From Limnomonas spitsbergensis (Eukaryota; Chlorophyta; Chlorophyceae; Chlamydomonadales), in contig JAYJMM010000106.1 in NCBI GenBank assembly GCA_037349105.1, forward strand, positions 1,426,001 through 1,490,000: a stretch of 64,000 bases of DNA, in the 5' to 3' direction. Under the pieces are notes generated by a model. That model searched no databases and was not told the origin of the DNA. It saw only the letters and a program-made list of their open reading frames with translations. How positions within the stretch are numbered: position 1 is the stretch's first letter; each line of letters opens with the position of its first letter. Made by a program: the position numbers and the translations under genes. Below are positions 46,701-53,049 of this stretch, piece after piece.

Positions 46701-49700
46701 CCCTGATTGTAACCTTCCTGATTTCAACTGATACCTGCTGCCAGGTGCGAGAGCCGCCCAGGACGCCCTCGGTGCCGTACTGCAGGTCAGGCCCGAGCTG
46801 GCCGTACTGCCTGCGGCTAATCACACTTTTTGCGTAGGGGTCCAGGACGATCCGGCTCTGCAGTGCAAGTGGGTTTAGGGTTTAGGATTTAGAGTTTAGG
46901 GTTTAGAGTTTAGGGTTAAGGGATTAGGCTTGAGCAGCACAAGAGGAGGGGTAACGGGTATTGAACTGTAAATCGCAAGAGAGGGGGTAATGGGCATTGC
47001 ACTCTACAGCACAAGAGGGGAGGCAATGGGCATTGGACTAAACAGCACGACAGGGGGGGGTAATGTGCATTGCAGCTAAGTCTGAGCATCGCCCTTATCA
47101 CGCTTCCATTACCTGTCGACTCCCGCCCATTCTGCCGACACCTGCCCATTCTGCCGACACCTGCCCATTCTGCCGACACCTGCCCATTCTGTCGACACCT
47201 GCCCATTCTGCCGACACCTGCCCATTCTGCCGACACCTGCCCATTCTGCCGACACCTGCCCATTCTGCCGACACCTGCCCATTCTGCCGACACCTGCCCA
47301 TTTTGCCGACACCTGCCCATTCTGCCGACACCTGCCCATTCTGCCGACACCTGCCCATTCTGCCGACACCTGCCCATTCTGCCGACACCTGCCCATTCTG
47401 CCGACACCTGCCCATTCTGCTGACACCTGCCCATTCTGCCGATACCTGCCCATTCTGCCGACACCTGCCCATTCTGCCGACACCTGCCCATTCTGCTGAC
47501 ACCTGCCCATTCTGCCGACACCTGCCCATTCTGCCGACACCTGCCCATTCTGCCGACACCTGCCCATTCTACCGACACCTGTTCATTCTGCCGACACCTG
47601 CCCATTCTGCCAACACTCAGGTGCAAATCTGCATTTGCTGATGTCTCTATTAAGTCGTTACGCATAGCATGCCCCCCTGATGTTACAATCACATCAACAC
47701 CAGGCATCGACATGACCCCCCCATCAACGCCAGGCATCGACATGACCCCCCCATCAACGCCAGGCATTGACGCGAAAGGTACGGGCGTCATTCGCCGTGG
47801 TAACCCTAGCTTGCCAGTGGGATGCGTCAAGATATCTGAGAACCGCCCCTATCAAGATATCTGAGAACCGCCCCTATCAAGATATCTGAGAACCGCCCTT
47901 ACCAAGATATCTGAGAACTGCCCCTATCAAGATATCTGAGAACTGCCCTTACCAAGATATCTGAGAACCGCCCCTATCAAGATATCTGAGAACCGCCCCT
48001 ATCAAGATATCTGAGAACCGCCCCTATCAAGATATCTGAGAACCGCCCCTATCAAGATATCTGTGAACCGCCCTTACCAAGATATCTGAGAACCGCCCTT
48101 ACCAAGATATCTGAGAACCGCCCTTACCATGATTTCTGAGAACCGCCCTTACCAAGGTATCTGAGAATTGCCCTTACCAAGATATCTGAGAACCGCCCTT
48201 ACCAAGATATCTGAGAACCGCCCTTACCAAGATATCTGAGAACCGCCCTTACCAAGATATCTGAGAACCGCCCTTACCAAGATATCTGTGAACTGCCCTT
48301 ACCAAGATATCTGAGAACCGCCCTTACCAAGATATCTGAGAACCGCCCTTACCAAGATATCTGAGAACCGCCCCTATCAAGATATCTGAGAACCGCCCCT
48401 ATCAAGATATCTGAGAACCGCCCCTATCAAGATATCTGAGAACCGCCCCTATCAAGATATCTGAGAACCGCCCTTACCAAGATATCTGAGAACCGCCCTT
48501 ACCAAGATATCTGTGAACCGCCCTTACCAAGATATCTGAGAACCGCCCTTACCAAGATATCTGAGAACCGCCCTTACCAAGATATCTGTGAACTGCCCTT
48601 ACCAAGATATCTGTGAACCGCCCTTACCAAGATATCTGTGAACCGCCCTTACCAAGATATCTGAGAAACGCCCAAACTAACATTTCTGAGAACCGCCCTT
48701 ACCAAGATATCTGAGAATCGCCCTAACCAAGTGTCCCTTAACTGCCGATAACTGCCCATGCTGTCAATACTCCGGTGTCAAATCCGTATTTATTTATAAA
48801 AAAAACTTTTGTGTGCATCATTACTTTGCCCCCACATGCCCCCTCCCCTCTGTGTCCCAGATTTCCTCTCATAATCTCCAGAGTTTATTTTAGTGCGTGC
48901 CAAAGCACCTTTGGGGGGCCGCCGGGCAGCCATTCCTGGGCCGACTGTGACCAAACCTTGATTGGCCTAGGGCCGGTGGGTCAAGCAGTACAGCTTGCTG
49001 CACCAGGTGTTCGCGGCCTTAGGCCGTGATGTAGCTGAATTGTAGCTGAAGCACGCTAATATAACCAGTGATACCCTCCCCAAAGCGCACATGTGCTTCT
49101 TTTCACAATGCAGCATCCTTGGCAGTTGCCCAGGTAGCCCATGATACGGTGCGATACGGCACAGGTTTCCCCAGATTGTACCAGTTACTGCCAAGGCAGC
49201 ACGATATGGCACGATACCGCACAGGTTAAGCGGGATTGTACTGCCTAGGTAGAAAGACAAGGCCAGGTAGTGTACAGTTGTAGCTGAATTGTGCTACCAA
49301 TGCTGGCAAGCACCGCACAGTCATCTGCACCTCGTCATGGCAGTGCCCGGCCCAGTACAGTTGTAGCTGAATTTTAGCTGACTTGTGCCCCGGCCCAGTA
49401 CAGGTGTAGCAGAATTGTAGATAAATTGTGCCCCCGCACCGTACAGTTGTAGCTGAATTGTAGCTGAATTGTGCCCCGAAACGGCACAGTTTTTTGCTGA
49501 ATTGTGCTACCTATGCTGGTGAGCACCGCACAGTCATCCCCACCTCGTCATGGCGGTGCCCCGGTCCGTCTGTTTTGTTGGACTGGTGCTGCCCCGAGAC
49601 CCGGTAGCCTGCGGTACAAAGGAAGTACCATCACTCGTGCACGCGTTTTCATTCACTTGTGCTACATTCAGCTACATGCCTGCTGCATTCAGCTGCATGC

Positions 49701-52700
49701 CTGCTACATTCAGCTACATGCCTGCTACATTCAGCTACATGCCTGCTACATTATGCTACAGGCCAGCTACATTCAGCTACATGCCTGCTACATTCAGCTA
49801 CATGCCTGCTACATTCAGCTGCATGCCCGCTACATTCAGGTACATGCCTGCTACATTCTGCTACATGCCTGCTACATCCAGCTACATTCCTGCTACATTC
49901 AGCTACATGCCTGCTACATTCAGCTGCATACCTGCTACATTCAGCTACATGCCTGCTACATACAACTGCATGCCTGCTACATTCAGCTACATGCCTGCTA
50001 CATCCAGCTACATGCCTGCTCCATTCAGCTACATGCCTGCTGCATTCAGCTACATTCCTGCTACATTCAGCTACATGCCTGCTACATTCAGCTGCATACC
50101 TGCTACATTCAGCTACATGCCTGCTACATTCAGCTGCATACCTGCTACATTCTGCTACATGCCTGCTATATTCAGCTACATGCCTGCTACATTCTGCTAC
50201 ATGCCTGCTACATTCAGGTACATGCCTGCTACATTCTGCTACATGCCTGCTACATCCAGCTACATTCCTGCTACATTCAGCTACATGCCTGCTATATTCA
50301 GCTGCATACCTGCTACATTCAGCTACATGCCTGCTACATTCAGCTGCATACCTGCTACATTCTGCTACATGCCTGCTATATTCAGCTACATGCCTGCTAC
50401 ATTCTGCTACATGCCTGCTACATTCAGGTACATGCCTGCTACATTCTGCTACATGCCTGCTACATCCAGCTATACGCCTACTACATTCAGCTACATGCCT
50501 GCTACATTCAGCTACATTCAGCTACATTTCTTCTACATTCATCTATATGTCTGCTACATTCCGCTACATCCCTGCTACACTTCAGCCTCATCCCGGCATA
50601 CAGATGACTATCCCGGCATACAGATGAGGTGAGGGGCTGAGTGCAATACCACTCTTTGTCCAGAGCATCCCTCCTAGTACTGGCATTGCCCACTAACGAT
50701 AGCACACATTCTGATGGTAACAGCACGGATGCGGCTACGGCCCCAAGCTACGCTGCTACCCTTACCTCCACGCCCCATTGGGGCGCAGCTTTCTTCCTTT
50801 CTTTGGGGGACATCTGCCGTCCGCCGGTCAAGGATTGATCCAAACACGTCTGCCCAGGGGTAGTGGCTGATCAGCCCCCGGACCTGCAAACCCTTAACCC
50901 TTAACCCCAAGCTCACCGTACAACAGCCCGGGTTTCAGTCCTGGAACCATGGTGTGCCAGATGTCCCCCGTCCTGTTGACATCCGGCAGCATCTCCACTT
51001 CTGCGGTGATCCGACCAGCCTGTTGCGCAACAACAGCAGCAACAACAGCAGCATAATGCAAACGTCCCCCGTTCTGTTGACCTCCGGCAGCATCTCCACC
51101 TCTGCGGTGATACGGCCAGCCTGTTGCTCAAAAACAGGGACAACAGCAACAACAACATCAGCATTACGCAAACGTTCTCCGTTCTGTTGACCTCTGGCAG
51201 CATGTCCACCTCCGCGGTGACCCGCCAGCCTTTTGCGTGAAGTTAGCAACAGCAGCAACAGCAACATTAGGCATAAAGGTGGCAGGCTGGAAGCATCAGG
51301 AAGGTTTACCAGCAGCAGCTTTGGGGGTAGACGCAGGCACATTAAGAGGCCACATCTGGAGTCTCTGACAAAAAACAGCAGCATCGGGCAAACGCCGAAC
51401 GGAGGCCACATCAGGAGGTAGTTGTAATAACAACAGCAGCAGCAGCATCAAGCATGAAGACGGACACATCAGGAGGTTCCCTCACAGCTGGAGGAATGTT
51501 GAGACTAAGGAAACAGGACTAACTTAACCTATCTCAGTGCTCAGTACCATTAGGCATTCACTGACTTGAAATGCGAGCCAAATGCCACGGCTTGAAAACC
51601 GATCATGGCGCACGCCCCGTCCCCTGAAAACCCTCTTCTTGACAAAGCTAATTCACAAGAGATAGCTTCCAGCAATCTGTCCACACCGAGTGACCACATT
51701 GAGAAACATGTCCCCCCTTACGCAGCCAATCTACCCAATCACATCCCCTTGCATCACCATGCACCAACGCTGCCTTGCCATTAGAAGTTGCCATTTCGCC
51801 TCCTCATGCCAATCTGTCACATCGCCTCCCCATGCACCATGCACCCATGCTGCCTCCCCAATGGACAATGCACCCATGTTGCCTCCCATGTACACATGTT
51901 GCCTCCCATGCACCATGTCGCCTCCCATGCACCATGTCCCCTCCAATGCACCCATGTTGCCTCCCATGCACCCATATTGCCTCCCCATGCACCATACACC
52001 CATGTTGCTTCCACACACCATGCAACATACACCATGCACTCATGTTGCCTTTCCATGCACCATGCAACCATGTTGCCTCCCCATGCATCCCACTTTCCCA
52101 TTTACATCTGCCTCATGCGCTCCCCCTTTACCTGCAGATCCTCTTCTGTGAACAGACATAAGCTGACAGCCGTCGCCGAGGATGAGAACACAGAAAAATT
52201 GACGGCAGCCTGATGGCATGGAGGCGGAAATGAAAGAATGCCAAGACTTGAGCTCTCGTCGTGCACGCTCTGGGGTAGCAGGCAATGGTGTTGCACGCTA
52301 TGCTGTTACCAGCTCGGATGTTGCAGGTCATGGTGTAGCGAGCCCTAGGGTTGCAACCTATGTTGCTACCAGCTCGGATGTTGTAGGTCATGGTGTTGCA
52401 GGCTATGGTATTGCAAGCAAGTGCGTTAGTTTCTGATATCAACGAGGGGCACCAATGCATGACAGATATTTCATTACTTCCGTGATGGAGGAGCACAAGG
52501 TAGAGCACCGAGGAAGGCATGGTTTTCTGAGAGAGGAGCATAAAGTACAGCAGAAGCAGAAGCAGCAGCAGCAGCAGTAGCAGCAGTAGCAGCAGTAGCA
52601 GCGGCTGCAGCAACATCATCCATTATCTCATGCATTGCATACACAGGTTGTGACATGCACGCCATTTTCACCATGAGATCCTTAGCATGCCTTTTGCACC

Positions 52701-52994
52701 ATGCTGTGATCCCATGCATGCCATGCGCACCATGTTGGTGTCCGCAACGGCGCCCAGCGGCTCCGGTCGGCCAACCATGGGCTCCATATGGATGCCTGCG
52801 GTGGCCTGCTGCCCCGAAGGCGCCGACCAGATCGCCCTGGAGGCAATGATGCTAGGCTTTGCATTGGCTGTCAGGGGCACGGCGGTGGCGGCGGCGGCGG
52901 TAACTGGCTGGGGCATCGCGATGGCTGCCTGGGTTGTGGCCAGCAGCCTGCAGGTCAGCGGGTATGTGCAAGGGGCATTCATGCTTTGCGTCAC
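16522..52994 (-). CDS. ISA: Isoamylase-type starch debranching enzyme, 25 exons
   Basis: GH13 enzyme hydrolysing alpha-1,6 branches of glucan; in plants and green algae it trims pre-amylopectin in the plastid. Exons, 5' to 3': 52994-52731, 52209-52132, 51019-50917, 49608-49544, 46857-46735, 44678-44631, 42319-42256, 41411-41332, 40633-40530, 39164-39084, 37932-37852, 37413-37317, 32388-32324, 30876-30694, 30399-30326, 29057-28933, 28046-27966, 27208-27117, 24400-24254, 23098-23029, 21237-21107, 20094-20011, 19231-19068, 18344-18238, 16764-16522. All introns are GT-AG, all phases match, total 917 aa. Order: Ala/Thr-rich leader, CBM48 ([20 protein letters not shown]), then catalytic regions DVVLNH (345-350), GFRFDLAS (Asp420 nucleophile), LIAEAWD (Glu536 acid/base) and FITAHDG (Asp629), then the C-terminal beta domain. 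ISA1 versus ISA3 type is not resolved. An extra segment of about 80 residues sits between regions II and III. The gene looks intact. Confidence 0.93.
16765..18050 (-). repeat. 84-bp array of the exon-25 acceptor, about 15 copies
   Basis: On the minus strand each unit contains a pyrimidine tract, CCCTTCAG, then CACCTGAGTGCGGCAGGTGT, a diverged copy of the true junction (TCCTACAG|GACCTAAGTGCAGCGGATGT). Unit length 84 is divisible by three, so a 436-codon frame stays open through it; I attribute that frame to the repeat. The most distal copy (near 18000) begins with GAACCTGAGCACGGCAGATG. Confidence 0.95.
18130..18180 (-). repeat. Copy of the ISA exon-24 donor junction
   Basis: Minus-strand CCTTACGACTGCCTGGTGCC followed by GGATATGGTAGG repeats the end of exon 24 (GACTGCCTGGTGGCGGACAT|GGTAGG region near 18238), about 110 bp inside the intron. 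Confidence 0.75.
18440..18870 (-). repeat. Purine-rich minisatellite, 5 copies
   Basis: Unit of about 70-90 bp with GGAATGGGGGACAAGCTGGA and GCAGCAGGGAGGATAACAGC, in the intron between ISA exons 23 and 24. Copies differ by presence of the GGATAACAGCAGGG segment. Confidence 0.85.
18970..19545 (-). repeat. Copies of both edges of ISA exon 23
   Basis: Downstream of the exon (19068-19231) GACGCCCACCTGAATGGAAG at about 18981 repeats the donor edge (GACGCCCACCTGAATTGAAG at 19060). Upstream, two decayed copies of the acceptor edge lie near 19290-19350 (CGACCATTGACCCATTTGCA) and 19480-19540 (GCAATCATTTCCCCAATTGC), against the exon's CGATCATTGACCCACTCCCG. Confidence 0.8.
19840..19975 (-). repeat. Two copies of the ISA exon-22 donor
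   Basis: CCTCATACCTGAGATGGATG recurs at about 19928 and, with one change, at about 19838, in addition to the functional site at 20004-20023. Each copy also carries the exon tail (GGTGGCGCACAAAGCG). Confidence 0.85.
20110..20635 (+). repeat. CAG/TAG trinucleotide tract
   Basis: About 500 bp of interspersed GCA-GCA-GTA triplets (CAGCAGTAGCAGCAGTAGCA) immediately upstream of the ISA exon-22 acceptor. It yields long poly-Leu or poly-Ala/Ser frames that are artefacts of the triplet. Confidence 0.95.
21245..21600 (-). repeat. Copies of the ISA exon-21 acceptor edge and CAGGGTTCAGG repeats
   Basis: CTGACGCTGGCGAAGACGCT at the exon edge recurs as CTGACTCTGACGCAGACGTT (about 21394), AGACGTTGGCGCAGACCCTG (about 21486) and AGACGCTGGCGCAGG (about 21570). 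Between them lies a CAGGGTTCAGGGTTCAGG-type stretch (21270-21370). Weaker GGCGCTG-TGCA-GCGCTGT relics extend to about 22690. Confidence 0.7.
22050..23028 (-). other. Remainder of ISA intron 20
   Basis: Holds a dispersed-repeat copy at 22060-22170 (CCGCGGCCGTCAAAGGCC, GGCCAGAGGCTGGA) and a short GTTAGGGTTCAGAGTTCAGG-type array at 22720-22890. No coding signal beyond the exons. Confidence 0.5.
23340..24253 (-). repeat. About 24 copies of the ISA exon-19 donor (34-bp unit)
   Basis: The functional donor reads GAGGGGAACAG|GTACGAAGG on the minus strand. The same GAGGGGAACAGGTACGAAGG string recurs about every 30-36 bp through the array, with changes only in the purine-rich filler; some units have GTAAGGGTG instead of GTACGAAGG. 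Every unit therefore keeps an exon end and a GT. Confidence 0.93.
24254..24400 (-). CDS. ISA: ISA exon 19, catalytic region IV
   Basis: Encodes [20 protein letters not shown]; Asp629 is the transition-state-stabilising aspartate of GH13. Preceded by a [19 protein letters not shown] segment where plant isoamylases have a short Arg/Pro-Ser link. It enters in phase 2 after CTCTCAG and leaves in phase 2. Confidence 0.92.
24420..25600. repeat. Cluster of dispersed repeats in ISA intron 18
   Basis: CAGCTACAATTCAGCTA copies at 24420-24570 and 25080-25220, a LINE tail at 24820-24885 (CGAGCCTTTTCAGCAGGGCC) and another at 25360-25400, and a GGCCGGCCCAGG-type copy near 25540. No gene. Confidence 0.6.
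25860..27110 (-). repeat. Purine/pyrimidine array beside the ISA exon-18 donor
   Basis: Units built from CCCCAATCCC, CTTCCCACTCCCTCC and CCATTTCCACTCCCTCC in mixed order, about 1.25 kb, with strict purine bias on the minus strand. It begins within a few bases of the donor. Frames on both strands stay open for 400-580 codons because of composition. Confidence 0.95.
27410..27965 (-). repeat. Three copies of the ISA exon-17 donor plus CACCATACACATGG array
   Basis: ACCTTGAGGAACTGGCGCAC is the real exon edge (27964). Copies: near 27482 (ACCTTGAGGACCTGGCGCAC), 27694 (ACCTTAAAGAACTGGCGCAC) and 27415 (CTTCAGGAGCTGGCGCAC). The interval between is filled with CCCCCCACCATACACATGGC units. Confidence 0.88.
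28230..28932 (-). repeat. About six copies of the ISA exon-16 donor (about 115-bp unit)
   Basis: The exon edge AGTCACCTGGTTGAGCCCGT at about 28926 is followed by copies near 28800, 28685, 28573, 28462 and 28366 with decreasing identity (for example AGTCACCTGGATTAGACCGT). Units share GCTAGCAGTAC / GCTGGCAGTACGAGCAGTAC. Confidence 0.88.
28933..29057 (-). CDS. ISA: ISA exon 16, catalytic region III
   Basis: Encodes [16 protein letters not shown] and [14 protein letters not shown]; Glu536 is the GH13 acid/base. The residues match the plant isoamylase block at this place. Both edges of this single exon are multiplied in the flanking introns. Confidence 0.93.
29058..29880 (-). repeat. Seven copies of the ISA exon-16 acceptor (about 115-bp unit)
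   Basis: GGTACGCCGGCACCTGACGC, the reverse complement of the acceptor plus exon start, recurs at about 29152, 29265 and 29366 almost unchanged, and in decayed form near 29480, 29598, 29712 and 29830. The first three units also include about 50 bp of exon 16 (CACCAGGGGAGGGTCTGACA). Confidence 0.93.
30185..30315 (+). repeat. Short CCCTCACTCTTCCAGGGGG array
   Basis: About six 19-bp units (GGCCCCTCACTTTTCCAGAG-like), adjacent to the ISA exon-15 donor. Confidence 0.75.
30694..30876 (-). CDS. ISA: ISA exon 14, nucleophile Asp and acidic insertion
   Basis: Begins with the FDLASILTR of catalytic region II; Asp420 is the nucleophile. The rest is an Ala/Glu/Lys-rich stretch ([20 protein letters not shown]) predicted to be a long helix. 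Together with exon 15 it adds about 80 residues where plant isoamylases have a short loop. Confidence 0.9.
30940..31400 (-). repeat. Copies of the ISA exon-14 acceptor edge; GGATCCAGGGTTTAGG array
   Basis: Decayed copies of GCGCTGTTGGCGCGAGTGAG...GGCCAGGTCAAACCTGC lie near 30970 (GCGCTGTTGGATGAGTATGG), 31108 and 31333 (GGAAGCCAGGTAGAAGCTGC). A stretch of CAGGGTTTAGGATTCAGG repeats is at 31180-31270. Confidence 0.7.
32324..32388 (-). CDS. ISA: ISA exon 13, start of catalytic region II
   Basis: Encodes [20 protein letters not shown] and ends in F-AG; the split Arg codon is completed by exon 14 to make GFRFDLAS. It has exactly the plant block, no insertion. Confidence 0.92.
32400..33770 (-). 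repeat. GGAATAAAGGGGG array, 1.37 kb
   Basis: Irregular 11-13-bp units (GGGGGAAATAAAG, GGCGGGAATAAAG, GGGGAACAAAG) fill the intron on the acceptor side of ISA exon 13. It has complete purine bias on the plus strand. Superstructure: a block of about 300 bp is repeated around 33270-33540 and 33530-33760. Confidence 0.93.
33849..34038. mobile_element. Small inverted-repeat element (MITE), copy 1
   Basis: 190 bp with inverted ends of about 26 bp (left CCGAAGATTTGCTTTGTCTT; right end reads CCGTAGATTTGATTTGCCTT in reverse). Left flank is TA; the right flank CA looks like a mutated TA. Copy 2 is at 46114-46358. Confidence 0.75.
34240..37316 (-). repeat. 24-copy array of the ISA exon-12 donor, 133-bp unit
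   Basis: Minus-strand units contain AACACGTTCAACTGCAACCA, then GCCCATG|GTGGGTGACACATA: the last 25 or so bases of exon 12, the donor and the intron start. Copies start near 34247, 34380, 34513 and so on to 37300 (the functional one), spaced 133 bp except one 124-bp unit at 35446-35570. Identity is very high; single-base variants (AACATG, TTACTACC) recur in blocks. Each unit also includes GGGTTTAGGGTTTGGGG. Confidence 0.97.
37590..38080 (-). repeat. Copies of both edges of ISA exon 11
   Basis: Donor-side copies: CTCACCTGAAGGGCAGTGGC (about 37589) and CTCACCTGAAGGGCAGTATC (about 37702), against the exon's TTCACCTGAAGGACAGTGTC. Acceptor-side copy: ACCACATCCAGTATCACCTC at about 38020 against ACCACATCCAGGATCACCTC in the exon. 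Confidence 0.85.
37852..37932 (-). CDS. ISA: ISA exon 11, catalytic region I
   Basis: Encodes [20 protein letters not shown]; the DVVLNH box is GH13 region I. Phase 2 in and out. Confidence 0.94.
38530..39083 (-). repeat. GGTCACTCTAGTATGGCGG array with a copy of the ISA exon-10 donor
   Basis: Loose 20-24-bp units over 0.5 kb. CACTTGTGACGCTCCTTGAC at about 38980 repeats the exon edge CACTTGTGACACTCCTTGAC at 39081 together with about 25 exon bases. Confidence 0.8.
39190..39870 (+). repeat. GGGTTTAGGGATCAGGAGGGGG array
   Basis: Units of 25-45 bp built of telomere-like GGGTTTAGGG and GATCAGGAGGGGGA, on the acceptor side of ISA exon 10. No coding content. Confidence 0.85.
40362..40529 (-). repeat. 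19-bp array starting at the first base of ISA intron 9
   Basis: Nine units of GGGGCCTTGTAACTTCTGT (minus strand). The first unit overlaps the functional donor (TCAAG|GTGGGGCCTTGTAAC), so the array grew directly from the 5' splice site. Confidence 0.92.
40670..41320 (+). repeat. Two tandem arrays in ISA intron 8
   Basis: First (40680-41010): units of about 56 bp with GTACACCCCAGGGTCCACGG and TTAAGCTTAGGGTTTGGCTC. Second (41095-41320): three units of about 73 bp with CCTCACTCCCCCAGAGGCAT and CTCCTCTAACCCTTTCC. Confidence 0.85.
41695..42255 (-). repeat. About nine copies of the ISA exon-7 donor (about 60-bp unit)
   Basis: Exon edge plus donor is CCTTACCTGGCGCTGAGACC in plus-strand form (42250). 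Copies CCTTACCTGATGCTGAGACC and relatives recur near 41704, 41760, 41815, 41884, 41946, 42055, 42120 and 42187. Each is followed by CCGGCGCAAGGGTTCAGG. Confidence 0.92.
42597..43420 (+). mobile_element. 824-bp transposon with 28-bp inverted ends
   Basis: Left end CCGTAGTGATACGATGAATT and right end (reverse) CCGTAGTGATACGATGATTT match at 27 of 28 bases. It lies in ISA intron 6 in antisense orientation to the gene. Internally 42670-43470 is open; its middle encodes [20 protein letters not shown], resembling the PIP-box-like N-terminus of some transposases, but no catalytic domain follows. I read it as non-autonomous. A truncated copy lies at about 56712-57127. Confidence 0.8.
43505..44405. mobile_element. 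Possible element with GC-rich inverted ends
   Basis: GGCCTGCCGGGGGTGGGCAT at 43505 faces its inverse ATGCCCACCCCTGGCAGGCC ending at 44405; about 29 bp match with two differences. The interior holds a dispersed CAGCTA-family copy (44060-44190) and a LINE-type block (44303-44350). No target duplication is visible, so it could also be an inverted pair of repeats. Confidence 0.45.
44679..45010 (-). repeat. Three copies of the ISA exon-6 acceptor region (about 120-bp unit)
   Basis: CTGTGTTCCACCAATGTCAT next to the exon is repeated as CTGTGTTCCGCCAATGGCAT (44803) and TTGTGTGCCGCCAATGGCAT (44914), each followed by GGCACAGCAGCAGCAGCCT. The exon start itself (CAGTCAAACTGTG) is only partly kept (GCAGTTTGTGTG). 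Confidence 0.88.
45430..45690 (+). repeat. 26-bp telomere-like array
   Basis: About ten units of CAGCTGGGCTCTAAACCCTAAACCCT. Each carries two CCCTAAA motifs, the Arabidopsis-type telomere repeat, separated by a constant non-telomeric spacer. Confidence 0.93.
46114..46358. mobile_element. Small inverted-repeat element (MITE), copy 2
   Basis: 245 bp between TA (46112-46113) and TA (46359-46360). Ends CCATAGATTCGCTTTGCCTT and (reverse) CCGTAGATTTGATTTGCCTT. An internal 9-bp GGGCAGCAT tract (seven or eight units near 46250-46310) explains the length difference from copy 1. TA target and short size fit a mariner-type MITE. Confidence 0.78.
46735..46857 (-). CDS. ISA: ISA exon 5, end of the CBM48 linker
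   Basis: [20 protein letters not shown] is the diagnostic DPYAK block of isoamylases that joins the N-terminal carbohydrate-binding module to the catalytic barrel. Confidence 0.93.
46866..46925 (+). repeat. TTTAGGG-like run next to ISA exon 5
   Basis: GGGTTTAGGGTTTAGGATTT followed by diverged GTTTAGAGTTTAGGG units, directly upstream of the exon-5 acceptor. Confidence 0.7.
47110..47770 (+). repeat. 19-bp array (about 27 copies) and 30-bp array (3 copies)
   Basis: CTGCCCATTCTGCCGACAC from about 47110 to 47620, with scattered single-base variants, then AACGCCAGGCATCGACATGA units at 47690-47770. Both lie in ISA intron 4; 19 is not a multiple of 3, so the apparent frames rotate through the same peptide. 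Confidence 0.95.
47826..48735 (+). repeat. 26-bp array, about 35 copies
   Basis: AAGATATCTGAGAACCGCCC plus CTATC or TTACC. The two end variants occur in runs (CCTATC first, then CTTACC, then CCTATC, then CTTACC), showing block duplication. ISA intron 4. Confidence 0.96.
48895..49060 (+). repeat. Dispersed repeat, CAGCTA family copy
   Basis: GGCCGCCGGGCAGCCATTCC to GATGTAGCTGAATTGTAGCT; close to the copy at 44060-44190 (GGCCGCCGGGCGGCCAGCAC to GATGTAGCTGAATTTTAGCT). Confidence 0.65.
49265..49543 (-). repeat. Copy of the ISA exon-4 donor and TAGCTGAATTGTAGCTGAAT array
   Basis: GCACCGCACAGTCATCTGCA at about 49311 with CCTCGTCATGG repeats the exon edge region GCACCGCACAGTCATCCCCA at 49523. Between them are three or four units of about 50 bp containing GTACAGTTGTAGCTGAATTG. 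Confidence 0.85.
49650..50600 (+). repeat. 21-bp array, about 45 copies
   Basis: TACATTCAGCTACATGCCTGC, in ISA intron 3. Since 21 is divisible by 3, all three plus frames stay open for 320-367 codons. A block of about 190 bp is duplicated (compare 49850-49950, 50210-50310 and 50400-50470). Confidence 0.96.
51060..51235 (-). repeat. Two copies of the ISA exon-3 acceptor and exon start
   Basis: CCGTTCTGTTGACCTCCGGC at 51069 and CCGTTCTGTTGACCTCTGGC at 51179 repeat the exon's CCGTCCTGTTGACATCCGGC (50969). Each copy covers about 60 bp of exon plus the AG and an ACAACAGCAGCAACAAC intron end. Confidence 0.93.
51690..52110 (+). repeat. CATGCACCCATGTTGCCTCC degenerate array
   Basis: About 20 loose units of 17-26 bp in ISA intron 2, adjacent to the exon-2 donor (52131). 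Confidence 0.85.
52731..52994 (-). CDS. ISA: ISA exon 1, leader and start of CBM48
   Basis: 88 codons from ATG 52994 to the donor ATG|GTGCGC, phase 0. The first 70 residues are rich in Ala, Thr, Ser and Pro with few acidic residues, as in plastid transit peptides; [13 protein letters not shown] fits the PLGA motif that opens isoamylase CBM48 modules. The start codon is the least certain point of the gene; an alternative ATG is 52982. Confidence 0.65.
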
Positions 52995-53049
52995 AAGCGC
53001 TTATGGACCCACTCCGCAGCGTATTAGGAGCAGGCAGGGCTGACGGGGA

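Noticed and set aside
47063..47830. Frames of 150-300 codons with the repeated peptide [16 protein letters not shown]
   Set aside because: The 19-bp array read through three frames in turn; no independent evidence of coding.
50674..50916. Minus-strand frame beginning after TTGCAG at 50890, considered as isoamylase exon 4
   Set aside because: It lacks isoamylase residues and gives a stop in the required phase; the segment at 49608-49544 ([20 protein letters not shown]) fits phase and family.
52687..53043. Plus-strand frame of 118 codons with hydrophobic segments
   Set aside because: It overlaps isoamylase exon 1 antisense; the minus frame continues in phase into CBM48 whereas the plus frame has no homology I can recognise.
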